NCBI RefSeq assembly: GCF_017591435.1
Contig: NC_059296.1
Span: 13,402,938-13,466,937, forward strand
Origin: Portunus trituberculatus
Lineage: Eukaryota > Arthropoda > Malacostraca > Decapoda > Portunidae
Reading direction: 5' to 3'
DNA length: 64,000 nt
In this document: positions 23,637 to 41,555 of the stretch, in pieces
How the letters are laid out: every line of letters starts with the position of its first letter
How positions within the stretch are numbered: position 1 is the stretch's first letter
The notes under the pieces: model-generated
Told to the model about the DNA's origin: nothing
Seen by the model: the letters and a program-made list of their open reading frames with translations, nothing else
The model's database searches: none
Translations under genes and position numbers: made by a program

Positions 23637-23890
23637 CTTTTTATAATTTAAGAGGGGAAGACTGGCCACGGGCAACAAAACAATAAAAAAAGGCTCACTC
23701 AAAGCCTAAGAGTTAGCCAAAGGACAAGGATAAATGTCTTGAAACCTCCCTCAAGTCATTGGATGTTGGAAATACAGACAAAGGCAGAGAGTTTCAGAGT
23801 TCACCACAGAAAGGTATGGATGATTTGGAGTACTGGTTAGCTCTTGCATTAGAGAGTTGGACATAATATGGATCTTATTTTTACCTGAAT
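23637..23890 (-). pseudogene. Non-LTR retrotransposon ORF2 C-terminus and 3' UTR, degraded
   Basis: On the minus strand, about 23890 to 23715 translate to a C-terminal motif series I associate with decapod Jockey/CR1-type reverse transcriptase polyproteins. The order is VQLSNARANQYSKS, then SIPFCGEL, then NSLPLSVFPTS, then NDLREVSRHL, then a stop. The tryptophan expected between GEL and NSLP is a TGA stop, and a few residues are missing after NDL, so it is dead. The 3' UTR follows (GAGCC(T)n, GTTGCCCGTGGCCAGTC, CCCCTCTTAA), the same tail as at 3534-3600 and 9794-9875. The polymerase domain itself is absent: a 5'-truncated insertion. Clade assignment is tentative. Confidence 0.8.
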
Positions 23891-23899
23891 CCATGTTAG

Positions 23900-24470
23900 T
23901 AAAATGGGGTGATATTCCATCCCACTAACCATCTATCATCAATCCATCAACACATTTTTCTTACTACTAATCTTTCTACCTTTCTGTCTATCTACCTACC
24001 TATCTCATTTTCTTCTCCCCATCATTATCACCACTACTGTTCCTTTATTTCTGCATCAGAGCTTTTTTATACACAATAACAATGAGCCTCACAATCAACC
24101 CATTCATATATGTAACAGTGCATTTATTTCATGTACCCATTCACCTATCTCACTCTCATTCGTCTATTATGACCACAGCCACAAGTATTTCTTAGTTTTT
24201 CAACACGCAGCTTCGCACTGTTACAGCGTTCAGGGACTCCTCATCGCGTCCCGTGCTTGCGCAACCCGCTGGGAAATTCACCTTCTTGGCCTCCTTAATG
24301 CGCTTCATTCTCGGGCGTCCCCACAGACACACGAGCACCGGGAAGTAATTTACAAGGAGAGGGATCGGAGACTGGCTGGAGAGCGGGTTGAGTCAGGTAG
24401 TCTCTCTCTCTCCCTCCTTTCCTTCCTTTGTCTCTCAGCCTTCGTGCCTACTGAGGTGATGATACGTAGG
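23900..24470. other. Unique sequence, no gene recognised
   Basis: Contains scattered ATCT/CTAC tetramers and ordinary sequence. No supported gene. Confidence 0.4.
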
Positions 24471-24471
24471 C

Positions 24472-24473
<2 letters not shown>

Positions 24474-24539
<66 letters not shown>
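24474..24539. repeat. (TG)33 microsatellite
   Basis: Pure TG array. Confidence 0.95.
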
Positions 24540-24540
<1 letters not shown>

Positions 24541-24579
24541 CTAGGGTATGGTTGAGAAGTTTGTGAGTACTGCATCGTT

Positions 24580-24815
24580 CTATTATGTTGTATTTTTCTG
24601 TTTGTTGTTGCTTTTTGTTGTGTTCTTGCTGTTCTCGTTCTCCATTTTCTTTGTTTTCTTTATTTTCTTCTTCATTTTCTTTATCTTCGCTTTCTTTTTT
24701 TCCCTTTGTCATTTTCTTGTTTTTCTTCTTTCCTTGTTCTTTTTCTTGTTCTTGGTGTCGTTCTTTTTCTTGTTCTTCATTTTCTTCTACTACTACTTCC
24801 TTTACCAAATTCAAT

Positions 24816-24850
<35 letters not shown>

Positions 24851-25050
24851 CTTCTTCTTCTTCTTCTTCTTCTTCTTCTTCTTCTTCTTCTTCTTCTTCT
24901 TCTTCTTCTTCTTCTTCTTCTTCTTCTTCTTCTTCTTCTTCTTCTTCTTCTTCTTCTTCTTCTTCTTCTTCTTCTTCTTCATCTTCTTCTTCTTCCTTCT
25001 TCTTCTTCTTCTTCTTCTTCTTCTTCTTCGTCTTCCTTCTTCTCTTCTTC
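24580..25050. repeat. Pyrimidine tract with (CAT)n-(CTT)n arrays
   Basis: About 230 bp of TTCTT-rich sequence leads into (CAT)10 (24818-24848), then about 180 bp of CTT (24851-25030) with three interruptions. It is the reverse-complement counterpart of the GAA/GAT complex at 8415-8721, including the same order of CAT/ATG next to CTT/GAA. Confidence 0.93.
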
Positions 25051-25054
25051 TTAC

Positions 25055-25290
25055 GTTACATTAGGTTAGATTAAAGTAAATTTGATGACAACAAAGAAGA
25101 GACTGGTTGCCTTATGATATAGTTAGAGCAATAAGATTATGTAAGTACTAAACTAGGCAGGTAAGGTTAGGTAAGGGCAAGTGTTGTACTGATTACGAAG
25201 TACCTGAAGAAATGGGTTGGTAGGTCAGTGGGCAGATAAGCAGGTTAGGTAATATGAAGTGAACAAACTGGTGCACGTTGAGGTAGGTCA
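25055..25290. repeat. Weak TTAGG-like tract
   Basis: ACATTAGGTTAGATTA and GGTAAGGTTAGGTAAG motifs over ~200 bp, more degraded than those at 5640 and 11628. Confidence 0.4.
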
Positions 25291-25366
25291 GTGAACAAAC
25301 TTGCAATTCAATACCTGCCTGTTGATGAATTATGAAACGGGCAGGGAGAAAGGTTTGTCAGGGAGC

Positions 25367-26526
<1,160 letters not shown>

Positions 26527-26571
<45 letters not shown>
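26527..26571. repeat. (AG)22 microsatellite
   Basis: Pure AG array. Confidence 0.95.
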
Positions 26572-26574
<3 letters not shown>

Positions 26575-26959
26575 CATTGAGGTGATCAGGAGGGGCAGGT
26601 TTGTATTGTAATAAATGTATATATTTGTGCCAGTTACCGAATTCACGGGCGAGGATACATGATAACGTCACGAGAAAGGAGTCAAATGTAATCAGCGTAA
26701 AAGCCCATGTCTGAGGTCAGGAACTTAGAATCTTTTCACACCAACGTTGCAACCTCCTCCAGTCGTTATGCATTCTGTGGTATTGGATGTGTAAGGGAGA
26801 ATCCAAGACGAGTTTAATTACTTCTCATCATCACTCTGGAGCCTTTGTCTAAACAGGTACAGACTCACAGACAGATGGGCACTCGCATAGACGAATAAAC
26901 AGATAGACAGACAAACAGATAGACAGACTCTTCATAAACTAAAAGCAAAAAACTGACCA

Positions 26960-26965
26960 GACACA

Positions 26966-27054
<89 letters not shown>
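26960..27054. repeat. (AC)46 microsatellite
   Basis: AC array with one CC slip at about 26972. Confidence 0.95.
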
Positions 27055-27058
<4 letters not shown>

Positions 27059-27097
27059 AACTGACAGACTGGAAATGACGGGAAAATTCTCACCAAA

Positions 27098-27148
27098 GAC
27101 ACAGACAGACAGACGGACAAACAGACAAATAGACAGACAGACAGACGG
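27098..27148. repeat. (ACAG)n imperfect tetranucleotide
   Basis: ACAGACAG units with interruptions. Confidence 0.85.
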
Positions 27149-27234
27149 GGTAAAAGAAAGAGAAAACACATACTGCGCCAGAAAATCAAACACACGCACA
27201 AACAAACACTCAGTCAGATTAATAGACTTGCTTC

Positions 27235-27237
<3 letters not shown>

Positions 27238-27301
<64 letters not shown>
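27238..27301. repeat. (GA)32 microsatellite
   Basis: Pure GA array. Confidence 0.95.
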
Positions 27302-27307
<6 letters not shown>

Positions 27308-27339
27308 GCGGACGGAATAGGAAGTTAACTCGCTCTTGA

Positions 27340-27457
27340 CCTCTTGACCTCAGCCTCTCCTTGTCCATGCTCGTCTATCCTGTCTATTCCTTCGTTGCGT
27401 GTCCCTTCTCCACTCCCCCCTCCACCCCCCTTCCCCCAAACTCTTCCTATCCTTGTT

Positions 27458-27494
<37 letters not shown>

Positions 27495-28060
27495 CCTTCT
27501 TTGTCTCTCCTCACCCCATCCTTGTTCTTTCTTGTTACTTTCCTCATTTCTTCTTCCTACCTCCTCGCTCCCTTCACGTCTTTTTCTCCCTTTCTTCTCC
27601 TTCTCCTCATCCCTCCTCGCCTCCCTCTTTATTCATCCCTGCATCCTCTCCTCGTCTTTTCCTCTTTTCTTTCCTCGCCTCCGTCTTTTTTTTTTTTTTT
27701 TTGGGGGGGTGGTGGTTTTCTTCTTTTCCCTCCTCGCTAGTTATTTATATTCTTCCATTCCCTTCAGACACACTCACAGCTTCCTCATTCTCCCTGCTTA
27801 CCTCCTTTCCTTTTCTCCTTTGGTTCTGTTCCATTCTCCTTCAACTTCTCCTTTCTTTCATTACTTCCTTGCTTGTCCCCACCCTCCCCTCCCTTCTTTC
27901 CTTTTTCATTGCCTCCTTTCTATTCAACCGCAAGCTCTCCTTTCTTTCAGTCCCCCTCTCCTGCTTGTCTCCCTCTTCACCATGTCTCGCTTACAATCTC
28001 CCTCTCCTGTTCTTGCTTTCCTCCCTCGCTTCTTGTCTGGAAGTTCACAGTGCACGGGGG
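27340..28060. repeat. Long pyrimidine-rich tract
   Basis: About 700 bp dominated by C and T, including (CT)13 at about 27464-27490 and T17G7 at about 27688-27712. It produces two overlapping plus-strand frames of about 255 codons rich in Ser, Leu, Pro and Phe. Simultaneous openness in several frames and the composition show these are not a gene. Confidence 0.75.
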
Positions 28061-28498
28061 TTTCAGACGGAACTATCACCACCACGGGTCCGTCTTCACT
28101 TCGGGGTAAGCTGAGGGTGATGTGGTAATGTGGGTGAAAGACACGAGTGGGTAATGACGAAGGAGGACATGAGAAGCACCCCAATATCCCGCCCTTCTCA
28201 ACATGCTCCTCTCCCCTCTCAACACACGCCGCACTTTTGCCCCCTCCTAACGCACACACATACACACAGCACTTTGTTTCTCCCTTCCACACACACACAC
28301 ACACACACACCCTGGAGGAGAAAGAAACAGCACGGCAAGGGGAAAGCAGGGACCTTTGCAGCAGTCTCCCGGTACCGAGTTACAGGTTAATAGAGATGTG
28401 AGCCCGCAGGAAGCACAGCGTAGTGGGAATGTCCGTGGTGGTGGTCTTTTTTTTTTTCCCTCCTTTTTTTTTTTTTTTACCATGCATCAGTTTTACGG

Positions 28499-28501
<3 letters not shown>

Positions 28502-28541
<40 letters not shown>
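28502..28541. repeat. (GT)20 microsatellite
   Basis: Pure GT array after two T-runs. Confidence 0.95.
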
Positions 28542-28543
<2 letters not shown>

Positions 28544-28713
28544 TCAGCTACCTACAAGAAAGATAGTTTTACGAATAGTTAGTGTCTAAACGAATAATAC
28601 ATTTGTTTCTACTAGTTTATGTTTAAATCTAATTCTTTTATTGATTCATGTTTTTTTTTTATTATTCTGTATCATGGCAAAATTCCTCTTTGTTTGTCAG
28701 TAAGCTAATCGAC

Positions 28714-28716
<3 letters not shown>

Positions 28717-28754
<38 letters not shown>
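28717..28754. repeat. (GT)19 microsatellite
   Basis: Pure GT array. Confidence 0.95.
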
Positions 28755-28756
<2 letters not shown>

Positions 28757-30470
28757 GATGTCTGCCTTGAGTGGTGAATGAGCGGCATGGTCGGTGAGTG
28801 TGAGTGTATCAGTAAAGAGGCGTTATTGGTGGTGTGGCTGAGGAAGAGCATCATGGGAACCGATACCTGGTGTGTTAATTTCAAGAATGCTGGTCAGCCA
28901 AGCCTAATGCGATATTATCAATCTGATCCCATTATTACCAAGTTAACAATAATCAAATGACGATAATTACTGTTTCATGCGTAATTATAGAAAATGCATC
29001 AAAGCCTTTCAGTATATCAAATAAAAGCATAATTGGCCTTTTTTTTCAATAATATTTCAGACTTTTGCGCTTCATTTTTTTTTTTTTTTCGAAACATTCA
29101 TTGAAAAACTTAATTGCTTTGAAACACTCAAACGCGCACTTGATTGTCGTTTAATGATTCTGACAGATGAAACTGAAAGAGAGTTAAGTAGATTTCCAGT
29201 ACAATTACAATTAAGATTATTTATGTATTAAAAAGAAGTCGTAATGAAACAGAAGTAAATATTAAATTAAATTATGTTTATGTAGAGCAAATACTCGTTA
29301 GAAAAACAATGAATAATAATGATTAATGGAAAAACAGATAATGAACAGAAACTGGTTGGATTACATTATCAAGTTAGCGGAAGTGAACTGGTCCGATAAT
29401 GATAAACGCACACAGCTTCCGATACGTGTCCGATAAAGGAAAAAGAGGCAACTTCGATAACTATCTGCTATCGGAATATCGCTTTAGTTCCCAAGTTTGG
29501 AGAGCCTCACTTGTCGCCTGTTCTTTTTGTTTGCTCTCTATTTACTTCACTCCTCTAATCTCCTCTAATATTGAGTCTATCATTGAGAGACTTAAGGAAA
29601 GGGGAGACGGATAGAGACTCCTTCCATGACATTGACCCTTATTCTGAAACACTTAGCTTTTTTTCACCAAGACTATCGTTAGAGGTCATAAAGATGATTA
29701 GTCTGATTACCAGCAGTGTTTCTCCTAATGATAATCTAGAAATTTCATCAATCTGCCCGTTGAAACTATAAAAACACCTTTAAAAATTCGTGTAACTTCA
29801 ACTAGAGCCTTTTAGAAATAGAGTAGGGGGCAGAAACGTTTCAGAACATGGTCCATTGTCTGAATTATAAGAGCATAAGGGATTAAAGGAAGCTACAAGA
29901 AAACGTCAGACCTACACGTGGCAGCTCCTGATGTGTTGTGGGTGATCATGAGGACATCGTGTTGAAGAGTTAACCATGAATAAGATAACAAGCTATACAC
30001 CATCCACAAGATATTATCACCACCACCATCAGTATCATCACCAGCACCACCATCACCACTGGTACATCAATTGATAAGAGTCAAAGCAAATGTTAGATTC
30101 ATCCTACAATACCGTTGCACATTTTTCTTTTTCTTTTATTTCTGTTTTTTTTTTCATTTTTTCTCTAGTTAATTTTCCATATTCATGCTTGCTGATTTGG
30201 GGAGAGAGACTTTTCTTTTTTTTTCACTTTTTCCCGTGTCAGAGAAGCGAGCTCAGTGCAGAAAAAAAATTAGAGGAAAGGATAAAATGAAAAAAAGAAA
30301 AGGTTGCACGCTATTCCGCTCCCTGAATCGAGTTACAGAGCCAGGAGCTGTTGAAAAGAAACAGGAGGTCAGTGCAGTATTTTTCTCTCGTCATTTGATG
30401 GATTTTGATTGTAATGATAATGATAGTAATAATAGAAATAATAATGGTAACAATAATAATGATAATAAAG
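28755..30470. other. A/T-rich unique sequence, no gene recognised
   Basis: About 1.7 kb with few simple repeats. Includes a cluster of CCGATA motifs at 29393-29475 (see findings). No exon supported. Confidence 0.4.
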
Positions 30471-30471
30471 A

Positions 30472-30600
<129 letters not shown>

Positions 30601-30647
30601 AAAGAAGAAACAAAAAAAGAAGATGAAGAAGACAGGAGGAAGAAGAT

Positions 30648-30827
30648 CGTACAAACCAATATTGGAAAACCGAAGTCTTGATCCTTTTTTAAAACATGTA
30701 GGGCGAAGGTACATTTTTGTGTATTATTCCTAAAACAACAGAATAAAAGCAATAAAAAAAAAAAGTCGATATCGTACAAACCAATATTGGAAAAAACGGA
30801 ATCTTGATCCCTTCTTTTAGACACATA
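30648..30827. repeat. Two direct copies, offset 125 bp
   Basis: CGTACAAACCAATATTGGAA, then AAAC(C)GAA or GGAA, TCTTGATCC and a T-rich run, occurs at 30648-30700 and again at 30773-30827. The second copy is slightly diverged. Confidence 0.8.
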
Positions 30828-31556
30828 TTGACAAAGACTCGATTTAAAATTGGAAAACCTTCAAAAAGTGTCGTTTAGAAGACGTAGTATATACATGCTC
30901 CATAGAAAACACATCAATCTATCCGTATCAATAAAAATCCAATACAAAAAAGTGAAAGTTCAGGTCCATTTCTCCTCCCGTTTTCTTTCATATGTATAAA
31001 TTGACTACGCCTAGATTTAAATTTGAATGCCCCTGCAAGTTGTAGCACCTTCATTCCCCTGGCACCAACAAGCATATCCTTCACCGTCCTTCCTTTCTTC
31101 CTCACTCCTATTGCCCTTACATTTCCTTCCTTCTTTCATTCATTCACTCCTTCTCTCACTGCTTTCTCTCCACCGCATTTCTCCCGACTTAAAAATTTTC
31201 TCTGATTTTTTTTTATTTCCTCTCCTCTTTAATTCTTCATAACGGCCCACTTCTCATACGATCTTTTCCACCTCGCCTTTTTTTCCACTTCCTTCTTCTT
31301 AATAATGCAGGCCTTCTCAAGCACACCCGCCCCGCGCCCCCAGACACAGGAACCTACTTACGGAGGCAAAACCTTAGCGTGCCTTACTTCCCTTCCCCGA
31401 CGCCAGCCTACCCTCTCTTCCCCAACCTGCCCCTCCTCCCCACACACCTCCATACCCGCTATTCTCTGAGAACTGCAAGTCAGGTCCTCAGTAGCTACAG
31501 TTTAAGGGATGTAAGTATGGAAAGTTAAGTAAGGATGAAGTTTAAATTATATAGTA

Positions 31557-31848
31557 TTGACCCCTTCAGTACTATGACGCTTTTCCTTATTCATTCTGCT
31601 TACTCATGTTGAGAATTAAAATAGTGAAGACAGTAGCCATCAATTTTCTGACCTCCATAGATTATTAACCCATTCAGTACAATGACGCGTTTCCTTATTC
31701 ATTCTGCTTACTCATGTAGGGAATTAAAATAGTGAAGACAGTAGCCCTTAATCTTCTGACCTCCATAGATCTTTCCTCATATCAATAAAATGGTCTAATC
31801 GTACACAAGTCTCAAGGTAAAAATGTGTCCCAGTACTGAAGAGGCTAA
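31557..31848. mobile_element. MITE-like element with terminal inverted repeats
   Basis: The left end (31557-31580, TTGACCCCTTCAGTACTATG...) is an imperfect inverted match of the right end (31825-31848). Read in reverse, the right end begins TTAGCCTCTTCAGTACTGGG, about 18 of 24 matching. Length is ~290 bp with no coding capacity. The left half is tandemly duplicated: the 108-bp unit starting at CTTCAGTAC (31564) recurs at ATTCAGTAC (31672), where it begins TTAACCC. TTAA followed by CCC is typical of piggyBac-type insertion, so a piggyBac-derived MITE is possible. I recall similar sequences as abundant in decapods. Confidence 0.7.
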
Positions 31849-31853
31849 GTACA

Positions 31854-32360
31854 GGAACTATCCATTTTCATTGGTAACTTGTATTATTGTTATCATTCAT
31901 TCGTTGTTCTATAGTGTTTTTAATCTGTAGGGTTTTCAATTTCAGATCAGCATAAAAAGAAAAACATAAGCGTGTGATGTGAGAAATGTTTTAAAGAAAG
32001 TAATTGATTTCTATTTCGTGATTCGTATTGTTTATTAAGTCTCCGTTTTAATTAAAGGATTGATCTCACCCCGAAAGAGAAAAATAATTAATTGATTTCA
32101 TGAAAGAGAGAAAGGGGTGGACGATGCATAAAGTGTTCGTAATAATGTAATAACAAGGACAATTTATTTATATTTTATTTCTACTTCAAAGTTCATTACG
32201 TGAGTCTTCATTTTTTGCTGATGACAGAAATGCTCCTTTTACTTTACTTGAGTTACCTCCCATGACATTGCAAAGAAAATTAAACAAAAGTCAGTAAAAG
32301 ATGTTAATCATTTGATCACTTCATTTACTGTTAATGATTTCCGTGACACCATTCAGAATA
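31854..32360. other. A/T-rich unique sequence, no gene recognised
   Basis: No supported feature. Confidence 0.4.
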
Positions 32361-32545
32361 TCTATCTAATTACTTATCTATCCATTTTCCTATCCATATA
32401 TTTATTTATCTATCGACTTCTCTATCTATCCATCTGTCAATCTATCTATCTAGTTATACATCTATCTATCTATCTCTTTATCCATGTATATATGCATGTA
32501 TCTATCTATCTATCTATTTACATATCTATCCACCTATCTAAACTT
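32360..32545. repeat. Imperfect (ATCT)n tract
   Basis: Tetranucleotide ATCT with frequent ATCC, ATTT and ATGT variants over ~180 bp. Confidence 0.85.
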
Positions 32546-32779
32546 TCTAATAAAGAGCAACAGCACAAAACCAAGCATACCTCAACTCCACACACGTCTC
32601 ATCCTAACCACACTACTTGACAGAAGGAATGTAGCACAGAGGCACCAGGAAAACAACAGGCATTCAGGGTGTAGAACAGAAACGCTCTCTTTTAGTTTCC
32701 TGTCTGAGAAGCCTCTGGAACTCGTGGACAACTATATTCATTAAAAGTCGTTGAAGTGATGTAAAAGGGAATGCGCAAG

Positions 32780-33345
32780 TCTTAAGTATGGCAGAGAGGG
32801 GGAATAGAGAAGGGTTAGGGCACGAGAGAGAGATGGTAGGGTGAAAGAATAGAAAGAGGGAATGCGGAGAAGGAAGAAGGTTTAGGAGAGAGAAAAGAAA
32901 TGAAGGAAGAGAGGGAAGGGTGGTGACAGGGTAGAGAAGAAGGAAAGGAGAAGCAGAACTGGAGAGAATACGAAGGGATGTTTGAGAGACGAAGAGGAAT
33001 GAAGGAGGGAAGGATAAAGAAACGAGAAAAGGCAGGAGAAAAGGTAGACAAGCAGGAACGAAGAGAAAGGAAAAAAGGATAAATACAAATGGAAAAGGCA
33101 GAATAGATAGAGATGAGAAGAAACAGATAAAGGGGAAGATAGGAGGAAAGCATTACGAAGAAAGGAAGGGAAGAAAGGAAAAAAATATGAATAATGGTTA
33201 AAGATAAAGTTAAAAGAGGAGACGGTACGAATAAAAAGAATGAAATAGATGATGGAGAAGGGAAGGGAAAGAAGGAGAGCAAGAGGGAGAAAGAAGGAAA
33301 GTTTTTATTTATTTATTTTTTTTTTTCCTCTCTCTCTCTTAGGAA
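32780..33345. repeat. Purine-rich tract
   Basis: GGAAGAAG and GAGAAAG-rich sequence, nearly devoid of pyrimidines in long runs. Open frames on the opposite strand (Ser/Phe/Leu) are compositional. Confidence 0.6.
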
Positions 33346-33456
33346 GCAGGAAATGAAGTGTGATTGCCGCAGCTAAGGCCAAACTTGCGTGCAGAGGGGG
33401 GGCGGTTTGAAAAGAAAATTAGATACAAAAGTGAGCATTACAAGTATATAGGAAGC

Positions 33457-33489
33457 ACACGCACGCACGCACGCACACGCACACGCACA

Positions 33490-33547
<58 letters not shown>
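33457..33547. repeat. (ACGC)n-(AC)n-(CT)n compound
   Basis: ACGC tetranucleotides grade into AC, then (CT)28. Confidence 0.94.
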
Positions 33548-33550
<3 letters not shown>

Positions 33551-33894
33551 TGAATCACGCCAATCTTTCATGTATTTCTTTCTTTCTCTCTCTCTTTCCA
33601 ATCGCAAAGTCAAGAAGCTATTTCCTGCAAACTCTGCTATTTCCCGTTCTCCTCCTCCTCTTCCTCCTTTCCCTTCGTCAGGCAGGAGCTCGGTCCATCT
33701 CCGCCCTGCCAGACTTCTCTAGACTCCCAAAGTTTGTGTGTTGAAGAGGCGACGGAGATTCCCAGGTTTACATATCAATAGAAATCGACAGGGAGAAGTT
33801 TTATGGTGGCCTCCTCTCTAACTCACTCCCTTGGTTCTCTTACTCGCAGCCAGGGCTAATCAGCTCCTGGGGCTCTCAAGGTTGTTCTTTCTCA

Positions 33895-35567
<1,673 letters not shown>

Positions 35568-35627
<60 letters not shown>
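35568..35627. repeat. (TC)30 microsatellite
   Basis: Pure TC array. Confidence 0.95.
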
Positions 35628-35629
<2 letters not shown>

Positions 35630-35874
35630 GAGCTGGCAAAATATATTACTTTTATCGCCATGCACCAGCTTCCCCCAACACTCCCTCCCCCATCTCCCCT
35701 AACCACCCAGCCTCATGTAGCAGCTCCTCAATCCTATCCCCCGGCTCACTGCCCTCCTGCCGCCCCCACCCTCAATAGACTCCCTGCTCGTATCCCTCAC
35801 CCCTCCCACCACCAGACCCAGCGGCCACACATCACACGGCTGCTGGATAAACTCGAAACCGCAACGTATTTTGT

Positions 35875-36560
35875 CTAATATTTTTCTTTTTTCAGTTGGC
35901 AGTGAGACACACTTAACGCCGACACATACGACAAAAAGTAGAGTAATAAATGTAGTAAATGGTACCTAAAATAGAGAGAGTGCGTTTGCGGAAGAAAAAT
36001 AGATGAAAGGAAGGGCAGAACACTCTCTTGTCTATAAATAAACAACGATAACGGTTTTTTTTTCACTCTTGTATCGGAAAGGAGACTAGAAAGTGGGGAA
36101 AAATTGAAATGCACACTTACGAAAGAAAATTAGATGGGAAAAACCGACAGAGAAACTTTTTGTCTGCTAATAAACAACGATAACGCTTTTTTCCTTTTTA
36201 TTCTTGGGTCGTAAGTTTACACACGCAAAGAACACTACAAAGGAAATAAAATAAACACTTAGTACGAAAGTGGAAAAATAGGACAGAATTTTTCTTTTTT
36301 TGTCTATTAATAAACAACGATAAAGTTTTTCTTTCATTCTTGGCTCGGAAAGGAAATAAGACAGGGAGGAAAAATATAAATTCAAGGGTACGAAAGAAAA
36401 CAAGGGAAAAAAAACACAGAAAGTTATTTAGCTAGTGAATGAATCGCGAAAACGCTTTGTAGAAATTCTTGGATCGTTCACACGGAGAGGAAGCTAAAAA
36501 CAGAAATAAATACAGAGATAAAAAGATGAAAAGAATTAAACGATGGAAAATAAGAGAAGC
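35875..36560. repeat. Degenerate tandem repeat, unit about 130-140 bp, four to five copies
   Basis: Core AATAAACAACGATAACG, then a T-rich run and TTCTTGG(G/C)TCG(T/G)AA, recurs at 36037, 36169 and 36309. A weaker copy lies at 36438, with offsets 132, 140 and 129 bp. A possible fifth, with the core deleted, is at about 35875. Each unit continues with GGAAA-rich sequence and TACGAAAG. Confidence 0.75.
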
Positions 36561-36698
36561 ACTTACGAGACGCGAAAATAGAAATACACAGAAGGATAAG
36601 TATAATTTCTCATCTAAAGAAATCATAACACAAGAAATTCTATTATCGAGAATCGCAGAAGCAAGGAGTAAGAGTAAGAGATAGATAAATAGACAGAG

Positions 36699-36701
<3 letters not shown>

Positions 36702-36782
<81 letters not shown>

Positions 36783-36900
36783 AAATAGATAGGTAGATAG
36801 ATAGATAGAAAGATAGATAGATATATAAATAGATAGATAGATAGATCCATAAATAAACAAATGAATAGATGGATAGATATATAAACAGATAGATGATTTA
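36702..36900. repeat. (TA)38-(GATA)n compound
   Basis: Pure TA to 36778, then about 110 bp of imperfect AGATAGAT. Confidence 0.93.
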
Positions 36901-37077
36901 TTGACCAAAAACTAAAAAACAGGCAAAAGAGAGGAGTACGAGTACATAGATGGAATGGTAAGAACAGAAAGATGTAGAAACAAAGCTGAAAATAACACAA
37001 GACAGAAAGATGCAACGCTCCACGGTCACCAATATCTACAGAACCACACGGCACTTCAATACACACCTGGATCACTT

Positions 37078-37122
37078 TATTCTCCTAACCACAGAGCTAA
37101 CCTAACCTAACAAACCTAACAA
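37078..37122. repeat. Short CCTAA tract
   Basis: CTAACCTAACCTAAC followed by CAAACCTAAC: a few units of the arthropod telomere-type pentamer on the C-rich strand. Confidence 0.5.
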
Positions 37123-37494
37123 ACTAAAAAACTCAACACTCAACAAGACACAAACCAATAGACTACAACTCATACCACCATCACCACTTCCTTCATCTTC
37201 TTCAGCAACACACACGCACTTCATAACAAACGAGATGCAGGAAATATAAAAGCAACAAAATAAGGAATAAGAGCTCGTCCACACAGCCTCGCGACTAACC
37301 ACGAGTTCCCAGACGATCAATACCCATTACGACTCAAATTGGGCCCGTTAACCTGGAGCCCGTCGTGCTAAGTAGGCCGTCCAACACCCATAAACGTCCA
37401 GCGGAATTCTGGACCGAGTTGGAGAGCACTGGAGACTGGACGTGGAAGGGAAGCAAGGAGGGAAGGAAGGAAGGAAAGAAGTACTGGGTTCGGT

Positions 37495-37580
37495 GGTTGC
37501 TTGGCTGGGCTGGGTTGTGTTGGGCTGGGTTGGGCTGGGCTGTGGTAGGTAGGACGAAATAAAGTAAGGTGAGGCGAGGC
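37495..37580. repeat. (TGGGC)n minisatellite
   Basis: GGCTGGGTTGGGCTGGGC-type pentamers or hexamers giving a G-rich strand with several GGG runs. Confidence 0.8.
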
Positions 37581-37933
37581 GAGGGTGGATGAGAATGGCA
37601 GGGAAGGGAGAGCAGTAGGGAAGGGAAGGGAAAGGAACGAATAGGAAATAAAGGGAAGAGAATATACGAGAAGAGATTGAAAGAAGTTAAGGGAAAGAAA
37701 AAAAAATAGTGGTCGTGGCAGGTGCAGAAGAAATCAGGATGAGTGAAAAATGAAAAGCGAAGGGGAGAAAAGTGAAAGGAGAGAAGTATCATTTAAGAAA
37801 ACTCTCGAAAAACATACGTGCAACTCCTGCCAAAGATGTGCACATGTTTTCAAACTTAACCCAAACATTACATTTCCAATCATCATGGAGGGGAGTGTAA
37901 GTCGGTGGAAGCGGGGTGAGCGAACAAGTGAGG

Positions 37934-37980
37934 GAGGAAGGAAGGAAGGAAGGAAGGAAGGAAGGAAGGAAGGAAGGAAA
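37934..37980. repeat. (GGAA)11 microsatellite
   Basis: Pure GGAA tetranucleotide within a purine-rich region. Confidence 0.93.
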
Positions 37981-41290
<3,310 letters not shown>

Positions 41291-41294
41291 ACAG

Positions 41295-41375
41295 AAGTAG
41301 GAGGAGGAGGAGGAGGAGGAAGAGGAGGAAGAGGTGAAGGAAGAGAAGGAGGAGAGGGAGGAGGAGGCAGAGGTG
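41295..41375. repeat. (GGA)n imperfect array
   Basis: GGA trinucleotides with AGA and GTG interruptions. Confidence 0.85.
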
Positions 41376-41552
41376 TTCCCAGAGAAGGATGGTAGCGCGC
41401 GATCCGATGCACCCAAAAAGAAAGAAAAAAACAGAGATTCTAACCCTGTGCTAAAAATAAATCTTGAGCTCCAACGACCCAGTGACTTGAAATGGAATTG
41501 TGGCGGGTGTGAAAAGTATAGAATAATGGTAAGCCTTTTTGACACTTCAGAC

Positions 41553-41555
<3 letters not shown>

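Noticed and set aside
27344..28128. Two overlapping plus frames of about 255 codons, superficially membrane-protein-like
   Set aside because: Caused by ~700 bp of C/T-rich DNA; overlapping frames are equally open and hydrophobicity follows from pyrimidine-rich codons.
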